Source: SAR86 cluster bacterium REDSEA-S09_B4 (GTDB lineage: Bacteria > Pseudomonadota > Gammaproteobacteria > Magnimaribacterales > Magnimaribacteraceae). Taken from it: a stretch of 54,929 nt of DNA. The stretch spans positions 1-54,929 of the forward strand of contig LUQU01000005.1 of assembly GCA_001628005.1 (NCBI GenBank), given 5' to 3'. The position numbers and the translations under genes were made by a program. Positions 17,180-26,293 of the stretch are shown here, piece by piece. Every line of letters begins with the position of its first letter. Position 1 is the stretch's first letter. The notes under the pieces were generated by a model. It made no database searches. It was not told the origin of the DNA and worked only from the letters and a program-made list of their open reading frames with translations.

Positions 17180-18325
17180 CTAGTTTCTTTGTGAAAAAGC
17201 TTTTTTTATTCTAGATAAAGCTTCTTCCAGCCTGGATCTTGGACAACCAAAATTTAAACGAACGAATTGACTGTCACCAAACCATTCCCCTCTATGAACG
17301 CCAACCCCTGCGTTAATAAAGAAATCCGATGGATCATCTAATCCTGTTTTAGAACAATCTATCCACGCAAGGTAAGTTGCTTCTGGTCCGTATAAGGAGA
17401 GTCCTTCAATTTTAGATATCTCTTCTTTGAGTAGCTTTCTGTTCTCTCCAAGGTAGTCCATAAGCTCCTGATACCAAGGCTCTCCGTATTTGTAGGCAGC
17501 TTCTGCTGCTGTGTAAGCAAAAACACCAATATGAGCTGCTATTCCCCTCATGTTTCGCCTAAACTCTTGTCGAAGCTCGGGGTTTGGAATAATTGCTGCT
17601 CCACAAGGCAGTCCTTGCATATTAAAAGTTTTAGTGGGAGACAACAAAGTAATTGAATTGTTTAGTGCGTATTCATTGGTCTGCGCCAAGTGTAGGTGTT
17701 TTCTGCCTGGTTCAAAAATCAAATCTGAATGAATTTCGTCTGCACATATTATGGTTTGATTTTTTTCACATATATCTACCAATTTTTTTATCTCTTCTTG
17801 ATTGAATACTGTTCCGCCAGGATTATGAGGATTGCAGAAAAAGAACATTTTAATTTCTTCACTCATCAGCTGATCTATGGATTCATAGTCTAGCTCTAAT
17901 CTTCCTTCAACATTTTTTAGATCCGTATTTAACCTCCCTCTATTCATATTGTCTGAAGCATAAACAAAAGGCCTATAAATAGGTGACGGTGTCATGACCA
18001 TATCACCAGGACTTAGAGCTGTTCGACAAGCCACATTCAATCCGACAACCACGCCAGGCATCCAAGTTACCCATGCTGGATCAATTTCCCACCCTGATTT
18101 ATCAACCAACCTTTTTTGCAGTAAGGAAGTCAATTCTACGGGTCTTTCTGTGTAACCAAAAATACCCTGGTCAACTCTCTTTTTAATGGCTTTAGTCACC
18201 TCAGGAGGACATTCAAAGTCCATATCAGCGACCCACATAGGAAGGATATTGGGGTCATCAAACTTTAGCCATTTCGTGCTTCTCGTTTCTATACGATCTA
18301 TTATGCTATCAAAGTCATATTTCAT
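17180..18325 (-). CDS. PLP-dependent aminotransferase, MalY/PatB family (cystathionine beta-lyase-like)
   Basis: This fold-type I PLP enzyme has 381 residues. Motifs are WVADMDFECP near the start, the FCNPHNPGG stretch, Asp196 in ADEIHSD (pyridine nitrogen contact), and the Schiff-base Lys232 in SPTKTFNMQG. These features place it in the MalY/PatB branch, whose members cleave C-S bonds in cystathionine or related amino acids. The 42-nt gap to the SDR gene makes it either the first gene of that operon or a separate unit. It is divergent from the thiolase-like gene. Confidence 0.9.
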   Translation of the reverse strand: MKYDFDSIIDRIETRSTKWLKFDDPNILPMWVADMDFECPPEVTKAIKKRVDQGIFGYTERPVELTSLLQKRLVDKSGWEIDPAWVTWMPGVVVGLNVACRTALSPGDMVMTPSPIYRPFVYASDNMNRGRLNTDLKNVEGRLELDYESIDQLMSEEIKMFFFCNPHNPGGTVFNQEEIKKLVDICEKNQTIICADEIHSDLIFEPGRKHLHLAQTNEYALNNSITLLSPTKTFNMQGLPCGAAIIPNPELRQEFRRNMRGIAAHIGVFAYTAAEAAYKYGEPWYQELMDYLGENRKLLKEEISKIEGLSLYGPEATYLAWIDCSKTGLDDPSDFFINAGVGVHRGEWFGDSQFVRLNFGCPRSRLEEALSRIKKAFSQRN

Positions 18326-18425
18326 AATTTGCGGTATGGTACTCTAAAATATTCTTTCAGGCTTCCCTATTGCTACAAAAGATATCAGTAGTTAGACTTC
18401 TTGCGCTAAAAAATAATAATTATTT

Positions 18426-19979
18426 ATGAGTAATTTACATTCTCAAGTAAATGACAATACCCCCGTATTAGTTGGTTGTTCACAGTACCTAGATAAGAAA
18501 GGTCCTGAAGGTCTTAATTATTTAGATATTTTAAAAATAGCTTGTGAAAAAGCCTTAGACGATTGTGAAGCCAAGGTTAGTTTAAAAGAACATCTAGACA
18601 CTATTTCTGTAATTCGTTTTACCGGTGATACACCAAACCGAGATTCAGCAACAACTGACCTGTGGGGATACTCAAATATGCCCAAGAGCTTGGGTAATTC
18701 ACTGGGTGTAAGTGTTCCTAATGAGATTTATACAACCACTGGCGGAAATTCACCTCAACTTCTACTTAATGAGATTTGTAATCGCATTAAAGATCAAAAA
18801 ATGGATTGTGCTCTTCTAACCGGGGGAGAAGCTTTAGATACTTTTGTTTCTAGATTAAAAGATGGCCTGGAAGTTAACTGGGGAGATAATCCAGGAGGAG
18901 AGCCTGAATCATTAGGAAGTCAAAGAGACCTGGGAAGTGAATTCGAAAAGAAACATGGTATTTTTGAGCCTTCTTCAGTTTATCCTTTATTTGCTAACAG
19001 CATTCGAGGCAATGAAGGTAAAAGCGCCAATCAACACCAGGAAGATATAGGTAATTTATTCAGTCGTTTTTCTGAAATAGCTTCAGAAAATGAATTTTCT
19101 TGGTTCAAAATTCATAGATCTGTTGAAGAAATAGTTGAAGCAACACCTCAAAATAGAATGGTGAGCTTTCCCTATACCAAATACATGAATTCAATTATCA
19201 GAGTAAATCAGTCTGCTGCTTTGGTAATTACATCTGCTAAAAAGGCCAAGGAATTAGGGATACCCACTTCAAAATGGATTTTTATGCATGGCGCTGGATG
19301 TATAAATGATATTTGGAACATTACTGAAAGAGAAAACCTTTACTCCTCTCCGGCTATTAGAAAATGTGCTGAAGCAATCTTTAGCAAAGCAGGTTGTACT
19401 CAATCAGATGTTTCTTTTTATGATCTATACTCTTGTTTTCCTAGCGCAGTTCAAATTGCTAAAAAAGAAATAGGCATACCAGACAAAGACACTAGAGACC
19501 TGACCGTCACAGGAGGTTTGCCTTATTACGGAGGACCAGGCAGTGCTTATGTGGTCAACTCTTTAGCGAGTATGGTTAATAAATTGAGAGAAAATCAAGG
19601 CAGTTATGGACTGGTTAATGCTAATGGATGGTTCCTGACCAAACACGGGCTGGGGATATTCTCTTCCAATCCTTTTTTAGGAGAATGGAACCAAGTTGTA
19701 GATTCTTCACTTTTACAAAAGGAAATAGAAAGTTTAGAGCACCCTGAATTTATCGAAGAAGCAAACGGTAGAGGTTCTATAGAAACCTATACAGTGGTGA
19801 ACTCAAGAGAAGGTCCAACTAAGGCTATTATCATAGGTCGCATGGAAGACGGGAAAAGATTTGTTGCTAACACTGAAAGAAATGAAAATCTTTTGACTAA
19901 AATGATGCAGAAAGAAATGTTAAACGCCACAGGTACTGTAAAATTTGATAATTCACGAAATATTTTCCAACCTGATTAG
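18426..19979 (+). CDS. Thiolase-like acetyl-CoA acetyltransferase family protein
   Basis: This 517-residue thiolase-fold protein is of the SCPx-like acetyl-CoA acetyltransferase type. The thiolase layout is recognisable: the TTTGGNSPQLLLNEI helix, the ALLTGGEALDT strand, VTGGLPYYGGPGSAY near the second catalytic loop, and a late GLVNANGWFLTKHGLG. It ends with an added domain (EGPTKAIIIGRMEDGKRFVA), an OB-like extension common in this subfamily. The usual nucleophilic Cys is replaced in GGNSPQ, and the second-site CGG motif is also absent, so chemistry different from standard thiolysis is likely. No Shine-Dalgarno is seen at the start. Malate dehydrogenase follows 12 nt after the stop. Confidence 0.85.
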   Translation: MSNLHSQVNDNTPVLVGCSQYLDKKGPEGLNYLDILKIACEKALDDCEAKVSLKEHLDTISVIRFTGDTPNRDSATTDLWGYSNMPKSLGNSLGVSVPNEIYTTTGGNSPQLLLNEICNRIKDQKMDCALLTGGEALDTFVSRLKDGLEVNWGDNPGGEPESLGSQRDLGSEFEKKHGIFEPSSVYPLFANSIRGNEGKSANQHQEDIGNLFSRFSEIASENEFSWFKIHRSVEEIVEATPQNRMVSFPYTKYMNSIIRVNQSAALVITSAKKAKELGIPTSKWIFMHGAGCINDIWNITERENLYSSPAIRKCAEAIFSKAGCTQSDVSFYDLYSCFPSAVQIAKKEIGIPDKDTRDLTVTGGLPYYGGPGSAYVVNSLASMVNKLRENQGSYGLVNANGWFLTKHGLGIFSSNPFLGEWNQVVDSSLLQKEIESLEHPEFIEEANGRGSIETYTVVNSREGPTKAIIIGRMEDGKRFVANTERNENLLTKMMQKEMLNATGTVKFDNSRNIFQPD

Positions 19980-19991
19980 AAGGAGAAGTAA

Positions 19992-20990
19992 ATGAAAGAA
20001 ATTAATGTTGCTGTTACCGGAGGAGCGGGTCAAATTGCTTATTCCTTACTTCCTAGGTTGGTTAGTGGAGAAACTTTTGGGGTTGATACAAAAGTGAATC
20101 TTAGACTGATAGAAATTCCTCAAGTTGTAGACAAGCTTGAAGGAACCATCATGGAACTGATTGATTGTGGATTTGAACAGACAGGATCCTTGCTTGCGAC
20201 AGCGGATATTAAAGAAGGAGTTAAGGATGCACATTGGGTCCTTTTAGTTGGCAGCATTCCAAGAGGAATAGTGGTCGATGGGAAGAAAATTGAAGAAAGA
20301 AGTGACCTACTAAAAATCAATGGAGGTATTTTCACTGACCAAGGCGAGGCAATAGGTAAATTAGCGCAAGAAGATGCAAAAATTTTAGTAGTAGGCAATC
20401 CAGCCAATACAAATGCGCTGATTGGAAGAACAAAGTCTGAAAACCCAGCACAGAGTTGGTTTGCCATGACTGCGCTCGATGCCAATAGGGCTAAAGCACA
20501 ATTAGCTGAAAAAGCAGGTGCAGAAATAAGTTCAGTGACTAACATGACAGTTTGGGGAAATCATAGCCCTACTATGTATCCTGATCCTTACAACGCGCAA
20601 CTTGATGGCGTAAGTGCAGTTGAAGTGATAAATGACCTAGATTGGGTTGAAAACGAATACTTACCTCTTGTGCAACAAAGAGGAAAGGCAGTAATTGATG
20701 CGAGGGGTGCCTCCTCTGCAGCTTCAGCAGCTAATGCTGCTATAGATACTGTTAAGGCTGTTGATAATAAGACTGAGGAAGGAGATTGGTTTAGCGCAGC
20801 GGTTCCAAGTGATGGAAGTTATGGGATACCTGAAGACTTAATTTTTGGCTTCCCCTTAACTTCTAATGGCCAGGGTAAGGTTGATATAGTCCAAGGTATT
20901 GAGCTCAATGATTTTGCTCAAGCAAAAATCAAAATTACTACGGACGAACTATTGTCTGAAAAAGAAGCTGTAAAAGATCTCTTAGACTAA
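19992..20990 (+). CDS. mdh: Malate dehydrogenase
   Basis: This NAD(P)-dependent malate dehydrogenase has 332 residues and is of the cytosolic (type 2) class, interconverting malate and oxaloacetate in the TCA cycle. The N-terminal TGGAGQIAYSLLPRL binds the dinucleotide, VGNPANTNALI carries substrate contacts, and MTVWGNHSPTMYPD holds the catalytic His. The active-site loop reads PRGIVVDGKKIEERSDLL, a few residues longer than the common PRGPGMERKDLL form. An AGGAG ribosome site sits just before the ATG. Its end overlaps the convergent lysS gene by four nt. Confidence 0.95.
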   Translation: MKEINVAVTGGAGQIAYSLLPRLVSGETFGVDTKVNLRLIEIPQVVDKLEGTIMELIDCGFEQTGSLLATADIKEGVKDAHWVLLVGSIPRGIVVDGKKIEERSDLLKINGGIFTDQGEAIGKLAQEDAKILVVGNPANTNALIGRTKSENPAQSWFAMTALDANRAKAQLAEKAGAEISSVTNMTVWGNHSPTMYPDPYNAQLDGVSAVEVINDLDWVENEYLPLVQQRGKAVIDARGASSAASAANAAIDTVKAVDNKTEEGDWFSAAVPSDGSYGIPEDLIFGFPLTSNGQGKVDIVQGIELNDFAQAKIKITTDELLSEKEAVKDLLD

Positions 20991-22480
20991 TCTTTACCTT
21001 TCGGTTTAAGTTGGGGGAATAAAAGCACATCTCGTATAGACGTGGCCCCCGTAAAGAGCATAACTAGCCTGTCAATACCAACTCCTACGCCTGCACATGG
21101 TGGAAGGCCATACTCTAAAGCCTCTACATAATCTTCGTCGTAACCCATGGCCTCTTTGTCGCCAGAGTCTTGCTGCTTAACTTGTTGTTTAAATCTCTCC
21201 GCTTGTTCATCCGGATCATTAAGCTCAGAAAATCCATTGGCAATTTCTTTTCCACCTATAAACAATTCAAAACGATCTACATAATCTGGGTTATCGTCTT
21301 GTGTTCTTGAAAGAGGAGATACATCTTTAGGATACCCTACTATAAAAGTAGGCTTATCAAGCTCGCTCTCTACGCCCTTCTCAAATATTTCTAATTGCAG
21401 CTTACCGTCAGAGGAGTCTTTTATATTCTCCACTTCTAGCTTCTTAGCTATCTTCTCTAGCTCTTTCCTGTCTTCTAGTTGACCTTTCTCAACACCAAGA
21501 TATTTAATGATGGAATCAACTAAGGTTAGTTTTTGAAAAGACTTTGATAGGTCATACTTCTTTTTATTTTGTTCAATAACTGTTTTTCCCAAAACCCTCT
21601 CTGCCAATGTTCTTATTAGAGATTCCATAAAATTCATTTGGTCTTCGTAATCGGCGTAAGCCGTATAAAATTCAAGCATGGTGAATTCAGGATTGTGTTT
21701 TGTGGACAACCCCTCATTTCTAAAATTCCTATTGATCTCAAATACTTTTTCTATTCCTCCTACAACTAGCCTTTTAAGGTATAACTCGGGAGCAACCCTC
21801 AAATACAAATCCATATCAAGGGCATTATGGTGGGTCTGAAATGGTCTGGCTGTGGCCCCTCCTGGTATCGGGTGCATCATCGGAGTCTCGACTTCCAAGT
21901 AACCTTCTTCTATAAAGATATTACGTATTTCACTTAAAATTTTGCTTCGCTTCTTAAAAACCTCGAGACTTTCAGGATTGGTTAAGAGATCTAAATACCT
22001 TTTTCTATACCTCTGTTCTGTGTCAACTAAACCGGCATGCTTCTCTGGTAGAGGCTTTAAAGATTTTGTTAAAAGAAAAATACTTTTGGCTTCAACTGTT
22101 AATTCATTGGTTTTGGTTTTAAATAGCTCTCCTTTAAGACCTACCACATCTCCTAAATCCCATTTCTTGAATTCCTTATATGCCTCTGCCCCCAGGTTAT
22201 CTGCCTTAATGTAAGCCTGAATTTGTCCAGAAAGATCCTGAATGGTAATGAAACTGGCCTTGCCCATTACACGCTGCAACATTACTCTGCCCGCTACCGA
22301 GACCTCTACTTTTTTACTTTGTAATTTATCTTTCTCAAAAGAATCATAAGCGGCGTGTAGCTCCTCTGCTAACGCGTCCCTCCTAAAGTCGTTTGGAAAG
22401 GCATTACCTTTCGACCTTAACTCATCGAGTTTAGCTCTTCTTAAAGCTAAGAGTTCATTTTGTGAAATTTCTTCTGTCAT
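20987..22480 (-). CDS. lysS: Lysyl-tRNA synthetase, class II
   Basis: This class II synthetase of 497 residues charges tRNA-Lys. An OB-fold anticodon-binding domain (about 60-150, VAGRVMLQRVMGKASFITIQ) is followed by the class II core, with motif 2 (FRNEGLSTKHNPEFTMLE) and motif 3 (GVGVGIDRLVMLF). The length and sequence are typical of bacterial LysS. It is the last gene of the hom-thrC-prfB-lysS run, 14 nt after prfB, an order common in Gammaproteobacteria. Confidence 0.97.
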   Translation of the reverse strand: MTEEISQNELLALRRAKLDELRSKGNAFPNDFRRDALAEELHAAYDSFEKDKLQSKKVEVSVAGRVMLQRVMGKASFITIQDLSGQIQAYIKADNLGAEAYKEFKKWDLGDVVGLKGELFKTKTNELTVEAKSIFLLTKSLKPLPEKHAGLVDTEQRYRKRYLDLLTNPESLEVFKKRSKILSEIRNIFIEEGYLEVETPMMHPIPGGATARPFQTHHNALDMDLYLRVAPELYLKRLVVGGIEKVFEINRNFRNEGLSTKHNPEFTMLEFYTAYADYEDQMNFMESLIRTLAERVLGKTVIEQNKKKYDLSKSFQKLTLVDSIIKYLGVEKGQLEDRKELEKIAKKLEVENIKDSSDGKLQLEIFEKGVESELDKPTFIVGYPKDVSPLSRTQDDNPDYVDRFELFIGGKEIANGFSELNDPDEQAERFKQQVKQQDSGDKEAMGYDEDYVEALEYGLPPCAGVGVGIDRLVMLFTGATSIRDVLLFPQLKPKGKD

Positions 22481-22494
22481 TACGCATACTTTAA

Positions 22495-23593
22495 CTAAAT
22501 ATTGGCTTTAAGGCTCGCTTCAATAAAACTATCAAGATCTCCATCCAATACTGCTGTGCAATTTGAAGTCTCATAACCAGTCCTTAGATCTTTTATTCGC
22601 GCTGAATCCAACACATACGATCTTATCTGACTTCCCCACCCTATATCTGACTTTGATTCCTCCAGAGTCTGTCTTTCTGCATCCAGCTTTTGCATTTCTA
22701 TTTCATAAAGTTTAGCCCGAAGTTGTTGCATTGCTTTGTCTCTATTTTGGTGTTGTGACCTTTGAGATTGGCATTGGACAACAACTCCAGTAGGTTCATG
22801 GGTAATTCTAATAGCTGAATCAGTTTTATTAACATGCTGTCCGCCTGCTCCGCTAGCTCTGTAAGTATCTATTCTAAGATCTGAAGGGTTTATGTCTATT
22901 TCAATGGTTTCATCAATTTCAGGGGAAACAAAAACAGATGCAAAAGAAGTGTGTCTTCTACTGCCTGAATCAAAAGGAGACTTTCTTACCAATCTATGCA
23001 CTCCTGTTTCTGTCCTAAGCCATCCATACGCATAATCTCCTTCGAATCTAATTGCAGAACTTTTAATTCCAGCTACCTCGCCAGGAGACACCTCAATCAT
23101 TTCAACTTTAAATCCCTTAGATTCACCCCATTTTAAATACATCCTCATAATCATCTCCGCCCAATCCTGAGCTTCGGTTCCACCTGAGCCAGACTGAATA
23201 TCTAAAAAAGCATTATTTGGATCCATGGGATTAGAGAACATTCTTTGAAACTCTAATTGGTAGAGCATCTTTTCATTTTTTTCAATTTCTTCGATAAGTC
23301 CTTCTAAGGCTTCTTCATCATTTTCGGAGAGAGCCAATTCGGATAACTCTGAAGAGTCTTTTATGGCCTGGTCTAAATCGGTAACCCTTGTTACCTCTTT
23401 TTCAAGATGTACCCTTTCTTTGTTTAGTTCTTGAGCTTTTTTTGGGTCATCCCAAACATTTGGATCGTTAAGATTTTCAGTTAATTCATTTAACCGAGAC
23501 TGTTTTTTTTCGAGGTCAAAGATACCCCCTTAGGTCATCAATTCTTTTGACCTGATTTTTTAAATCTTCAATTATCGAAGTTACTTCAGTCAT
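22495..23593 (-). CDS. prfB: Peptide chain release factor 2 (programmed +1 frameshift)
   Basis: RF2 terminates translation at UGA and UAA codons. Translation starts at ATG 23593 and reads 25 codons to an in-frame TGA at 23518-23516. A +1 slip at CTT then enters the main frame, giving a 365-residue protein. In the full protein, SPF (stop-codon recognition) falls at 205-207 and GGQ (peptidyl-tRNA hydrolysis) at 250-252, the same numbering as E. coli RF2. This confirms the reconstruction. The gene follows thrC by three nt and precedes lysS by 14 nt. Confidence 0.97.
23515..23530 (-). promoter_or_regulatory. RF2 programmed +1 frameshift site
   Basis: Read on the minus strand this is AGGGGGTATCTTTGAC, which is the canonical prfB recoding signal. 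An internal Shine-Dalgarno (AGGGGG) lies three nt before the slippery CTT, followed by TGA and C, a weak termination context. Low RF2 slows termination at TGA and increases slippage, so RF2 autoregulates its own synthesis. Confidence 0.97.
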
Positions 23594-23596
23594 GTC

Positions 23597-24988
23597 TTAA
23601 TTAATAGATGAAACTATATACTCTCTCACCTTATCTATATTATCGGGTAGAACAACAAAATCTTCTTGTTTATCTTCTATATCCTTTAATTGAGAAGGAG
23701 TCTCTACAGCGTCTTCAGCTAACACTTGTTTAATGGCCTCCATGAATTTAGATGGGTGTGCTGTGGCCATTGTTATCACAGACTGGTCAGGAGAGATTAA
23801 TTCTCTGGCAGCTCTAACCCCTGTAGAAGTATGCGGGTCTAGTATGTAATTGCTTGTCTCAAAAGTTTTTTTAATTTCTTGCAGTATTTCCTGATCCGTA
23901 CTTGGAAAGCTTAAAAATACATCTTCTGCTTTCTTCCAGTATTCTCCGGGCACTGAAATTTGTTCTTTAGGGAAGGAAGACATAGTTTTTTGCAGCTTCT
24001 TAGAATTATTGTTAAATAAATTAAACAGTAGCCTTTCAAAATTACTGGCCACTGAAATATCCATACTGGGGGCCAATGTTGAGGTGACTTTCCCTTTCTT
24101 ATAAGAATTTTCAGAAAATAATTTGTGCAAAACATCATTGCTATTTGTGGCAACTAGTATTTTATTAATGGGAAGACCCATTTCCTTAGCCAACCAACCT
24201 GCATAAGCATGTCCGAAATTCCCGGAAGGTATCGAAAAGATCAATCCGTTCAGCTCTTCTTTTAACCTTAAGTAAGTCCAGAAATAATAAACTGATTGGG
24301 TCATACACCTAGCCCAATTTATAGAATTAGCTGCTATAAAACGTGTTTCATTTGACACAATAGCTTCGTCCAAAAATAACTCTTTAACCATGGCCTGACA
24401 GCCATCAAAATCAGTTTGAACTGAGAGAGCATGCACATTCTTTGCTTGAGTAGTTGTCATCTGCTTTCTCTGTATTTCAGTAACTCTCTCATGCGGATAC
24501 AGGATAAAAACTTCTACGTTCTTGTATCTAGAGCACGCTGAAATTGCGGCTGACCCAGTGTCACCAGAAGTAGCTCCTAAAACAGCAATTTTTGTCTCTT
24601 GCTTTTGCGCAAAATGATTAAGTAGCGTTCCTAATAGCTGCATTGCAACATCTTTAAATGCCAAAGTGGGTCCATGAAATAACTCAAGGATCCATCTTTG
24701 GTCTTCTAATTTAATTAAATTAACTACGTCTTTGTTTTCAAAAGCTTGATAAGCGTCATTAACAATGTATTCAAAATCACTTTTATTAATCTCTTCTGAT
24801 ACAAATTGATGAAGTATCTCAGCTGTTAATTCTTGATAATTTAAAGAGCTTAAATCTTCAAGTTCCTCATTCGTGAACCTGCGAGTATCTAATGGCATAA
24901 ACAAACCACCATCTGGGGCAAGACCCCCTAATAGGACTTCACTAAATGACTTTCTCAGTGAAGAGTTTCTGGTACTTATATATTGCAT
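23597..24988 (-). CDS. thrC: Threonine synthase
   Basis: This PLP enzyme of 463 residues converts O-phospho-L-homoserine to threonine. The Schiff-base Lys is K112 in GPTLAFKDVAMQLLG, ATSGDTGSAA binds the cofactor phosphate, and the N-terminal YISTRN and GLAPDGGLFMP are standard. The length fits the longer gammaproteobacterial form. Its start overlaps the hom stop (TAATG), so the two threonine-branch genes are translationally coupled. Confidence 0.97.
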   Translation of the reverse strand: MQYISTRNSSLRKSFSEVLLGGLAPDGGLFMPLDTRRFTNEELEDLSSLNYQELTAEILHQFVSEEINKSDFEYIVNDAYQAFENKDVVNLIKLEDQRWILELFHGPTLAFKDVAMQLLGTLLNHFAQKQETKIAVLGATSGDTGSAAISACSRYKNVEVFILYPHERVTEIQRKQMTTTQAKNVHALSVQTDFDGCQAMVKELFLDEAIVSNETRFIAANSINWARCMTQSVYYFWTYLRLKEELNGLIFSIPSGNFGHAYAGWLAKEMGLPINKILVATNSNDVLHKLFSENSYKKGKVTSTLAPSMDISVASNFERLLFNLFNNNSKKLQKTMSSFPKEQISVPGEYWKKAEDVFLSFPSTDQEILQEIKKTFETSNYILDPHTSTGVRAARELISPDQSVITMATAHPSKFMEAIKQVLAEDAVETPSQLKDIEDKQEDFVVLPDNIDKVREYIVSSIN

Positions 24989-26271
24989 TACTTCTTGCCT
25001 AGATGAATCCTAAACTTCTTAACTCCCGGAGTAACTTCTGGTAAGTCTTCCAACTCATTTTTTAGTTTAAAAGCTTCATTATCAGTAATTTCACCAGATA
25101 TTATGACTACAGGAATGGATTCCAGGTTTGCTTTCGCCTTTGCTTCATGTTGAATTAAGGCCTCAATGCTTATATTTCTATCCGCAAATAAAGAGGATAT
25201 CTTAGCTATAACTCCAGGTTCATCATTAACTTGTATTCTGTAATATCTAGCTGCTTTCTTACTATCCGATACTTGTAATTCATTACTGCTATCAGAATTA
25301 ATATCTAAATCCCAGCCTCCCTTAGCTATGTCAACTAAATCGGCTATTACTGCTGAAGCAGTTGGTTCTGGTCCAGCTCCCGGACCGTAATAAACTGTTG
25401 AACCAACCCCTTCTGAAAATATTTCAAGAGCATTCATTTCCTTACCTACTTGTGAAAGCAAGGTTTCCTTATCCACTAAAGTTGGATAAGCACTTACACA
25501 AACTACATTACTGTCTAACTCGCCAAGTGCTATGTGCTTAATTGAATAGCCTAGTTCTTTGGCATATTTAAGATCCTCTAACTCTACCTCTTCTATCCCC
25601 TCGAAGCTTACAAAAGAGAAGTCGAAAGGCACATGAAAAGCTAAAGCAGCAAGAATACTAGCTTTTTGAGCCGCGTCTGTTCCATTAATATCCAAACTTG
25701 GATCCGCCTCAGCAAGGCCAAGTTCTTGAGATTTTTTTAAGGCCGCTTTAAAACTTGATTGATTTAGTTCCATTTCGGTAAGAATGAAGTTGCTCGTTCC
25801 ATTTAAGATCCCAGCAAACCACTTAACCTTGTTAGCAACCAGACCTTCTCTAAGTGCTTTTATAACTGGAGTTCCTCCCGCCACAGAGGCTTCAAAACCT
25901 ATCTCTACATTATTATTTTTTGCTAATTCAAATAACTCATTTCCATAACTGGCTATAAGCGCTTTATTTGCTGTGACTACATGCTTACCTTCTTTTAAAG
26001 CTGTTGTAACTAATTCGTAAGAAAAATCTACTCCTCCGACCACTTCAACCAACACATCAACTTCTGGATTAGTTGCTACTTCCAATAAATTAGTTGTGAT
26101 GTTGATTCCTTCATAAGGAACAACTTCTTTTCCTCTTCTTGCACCCACTTGTACCAAGTCAAAATGCACTCCACCTTGAACTTCTAGAAGTTGTGAAGAG
26201 TTTATTAAGGTTTTTAAGACTGCTCCCCCTACATTTCCCACGCCACAAAGGCCTACTTTTAAAGTTTTCAT
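24988..26271 (-). CDS. hom: Homoserine dehydrogenase
   Basis: This 427-residue enzyme reduces aspartate semialdehyde to homoserine on the path to threonine and methionine. GLCGVGNVGGAVL near the N-terminus is the dinucleotide site, EASVAGGTPVIKALREG and GILNGTSNFILT belong to the catalytic domain, and a C-terminal ACT domain begins near residue 345 (YYRIQVNDEPGVIAKISSLF). The ACT domain suggests feedback control by threonine. There is no fused aspartokinase. The dsbC-like gene ends 22 nt upstream. Confidence 0.97.
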   Translation of the reverse strand: MKTLKVGLCGVGNVGGAVLKTLINSSQLLEVQGGVHFDLVQVGARRGKEVVPYEGINITTNLLEVATNPEVDVLVEVVGGVDFSYELVTTALKEGKHVVTANKALIASYGNELFELAKNNNVEIGFEASVAGGTPVIKALREGLVANKVKWFAGILNGTSNFILTEMELNQSSFKAALKKSQELGLAEADPSLDINGTDAAQKASILAALAFHVPFDFSFVSFEGIEEVELEDLKYAKELGYSIKHIALGELDSNVVCVSAYPTLVDKETLLSQVGKEMNALEIFSEGVGSTVYYGPGAGPEPTASAVIADLVDIAKGGWDLDINSDSSNELQVSDSKKAARYYRIQVNDEPGVIAKISSLFADRNISIEALIQHEAKAKANLESIPVVIISGEITDNEAFKLKNELEDLPEVTPGVKKFRIHLGKK

Positions 26272-26293
26272 TTTTAAGATGAGATTCTAATTT

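Noticed and set aside
20987-20990. Overlapping ends of mdh and lysS as a regulatory feature
   Set aside because: A four-nt convergent overlap is common in compact genomes and no hairpin is present.
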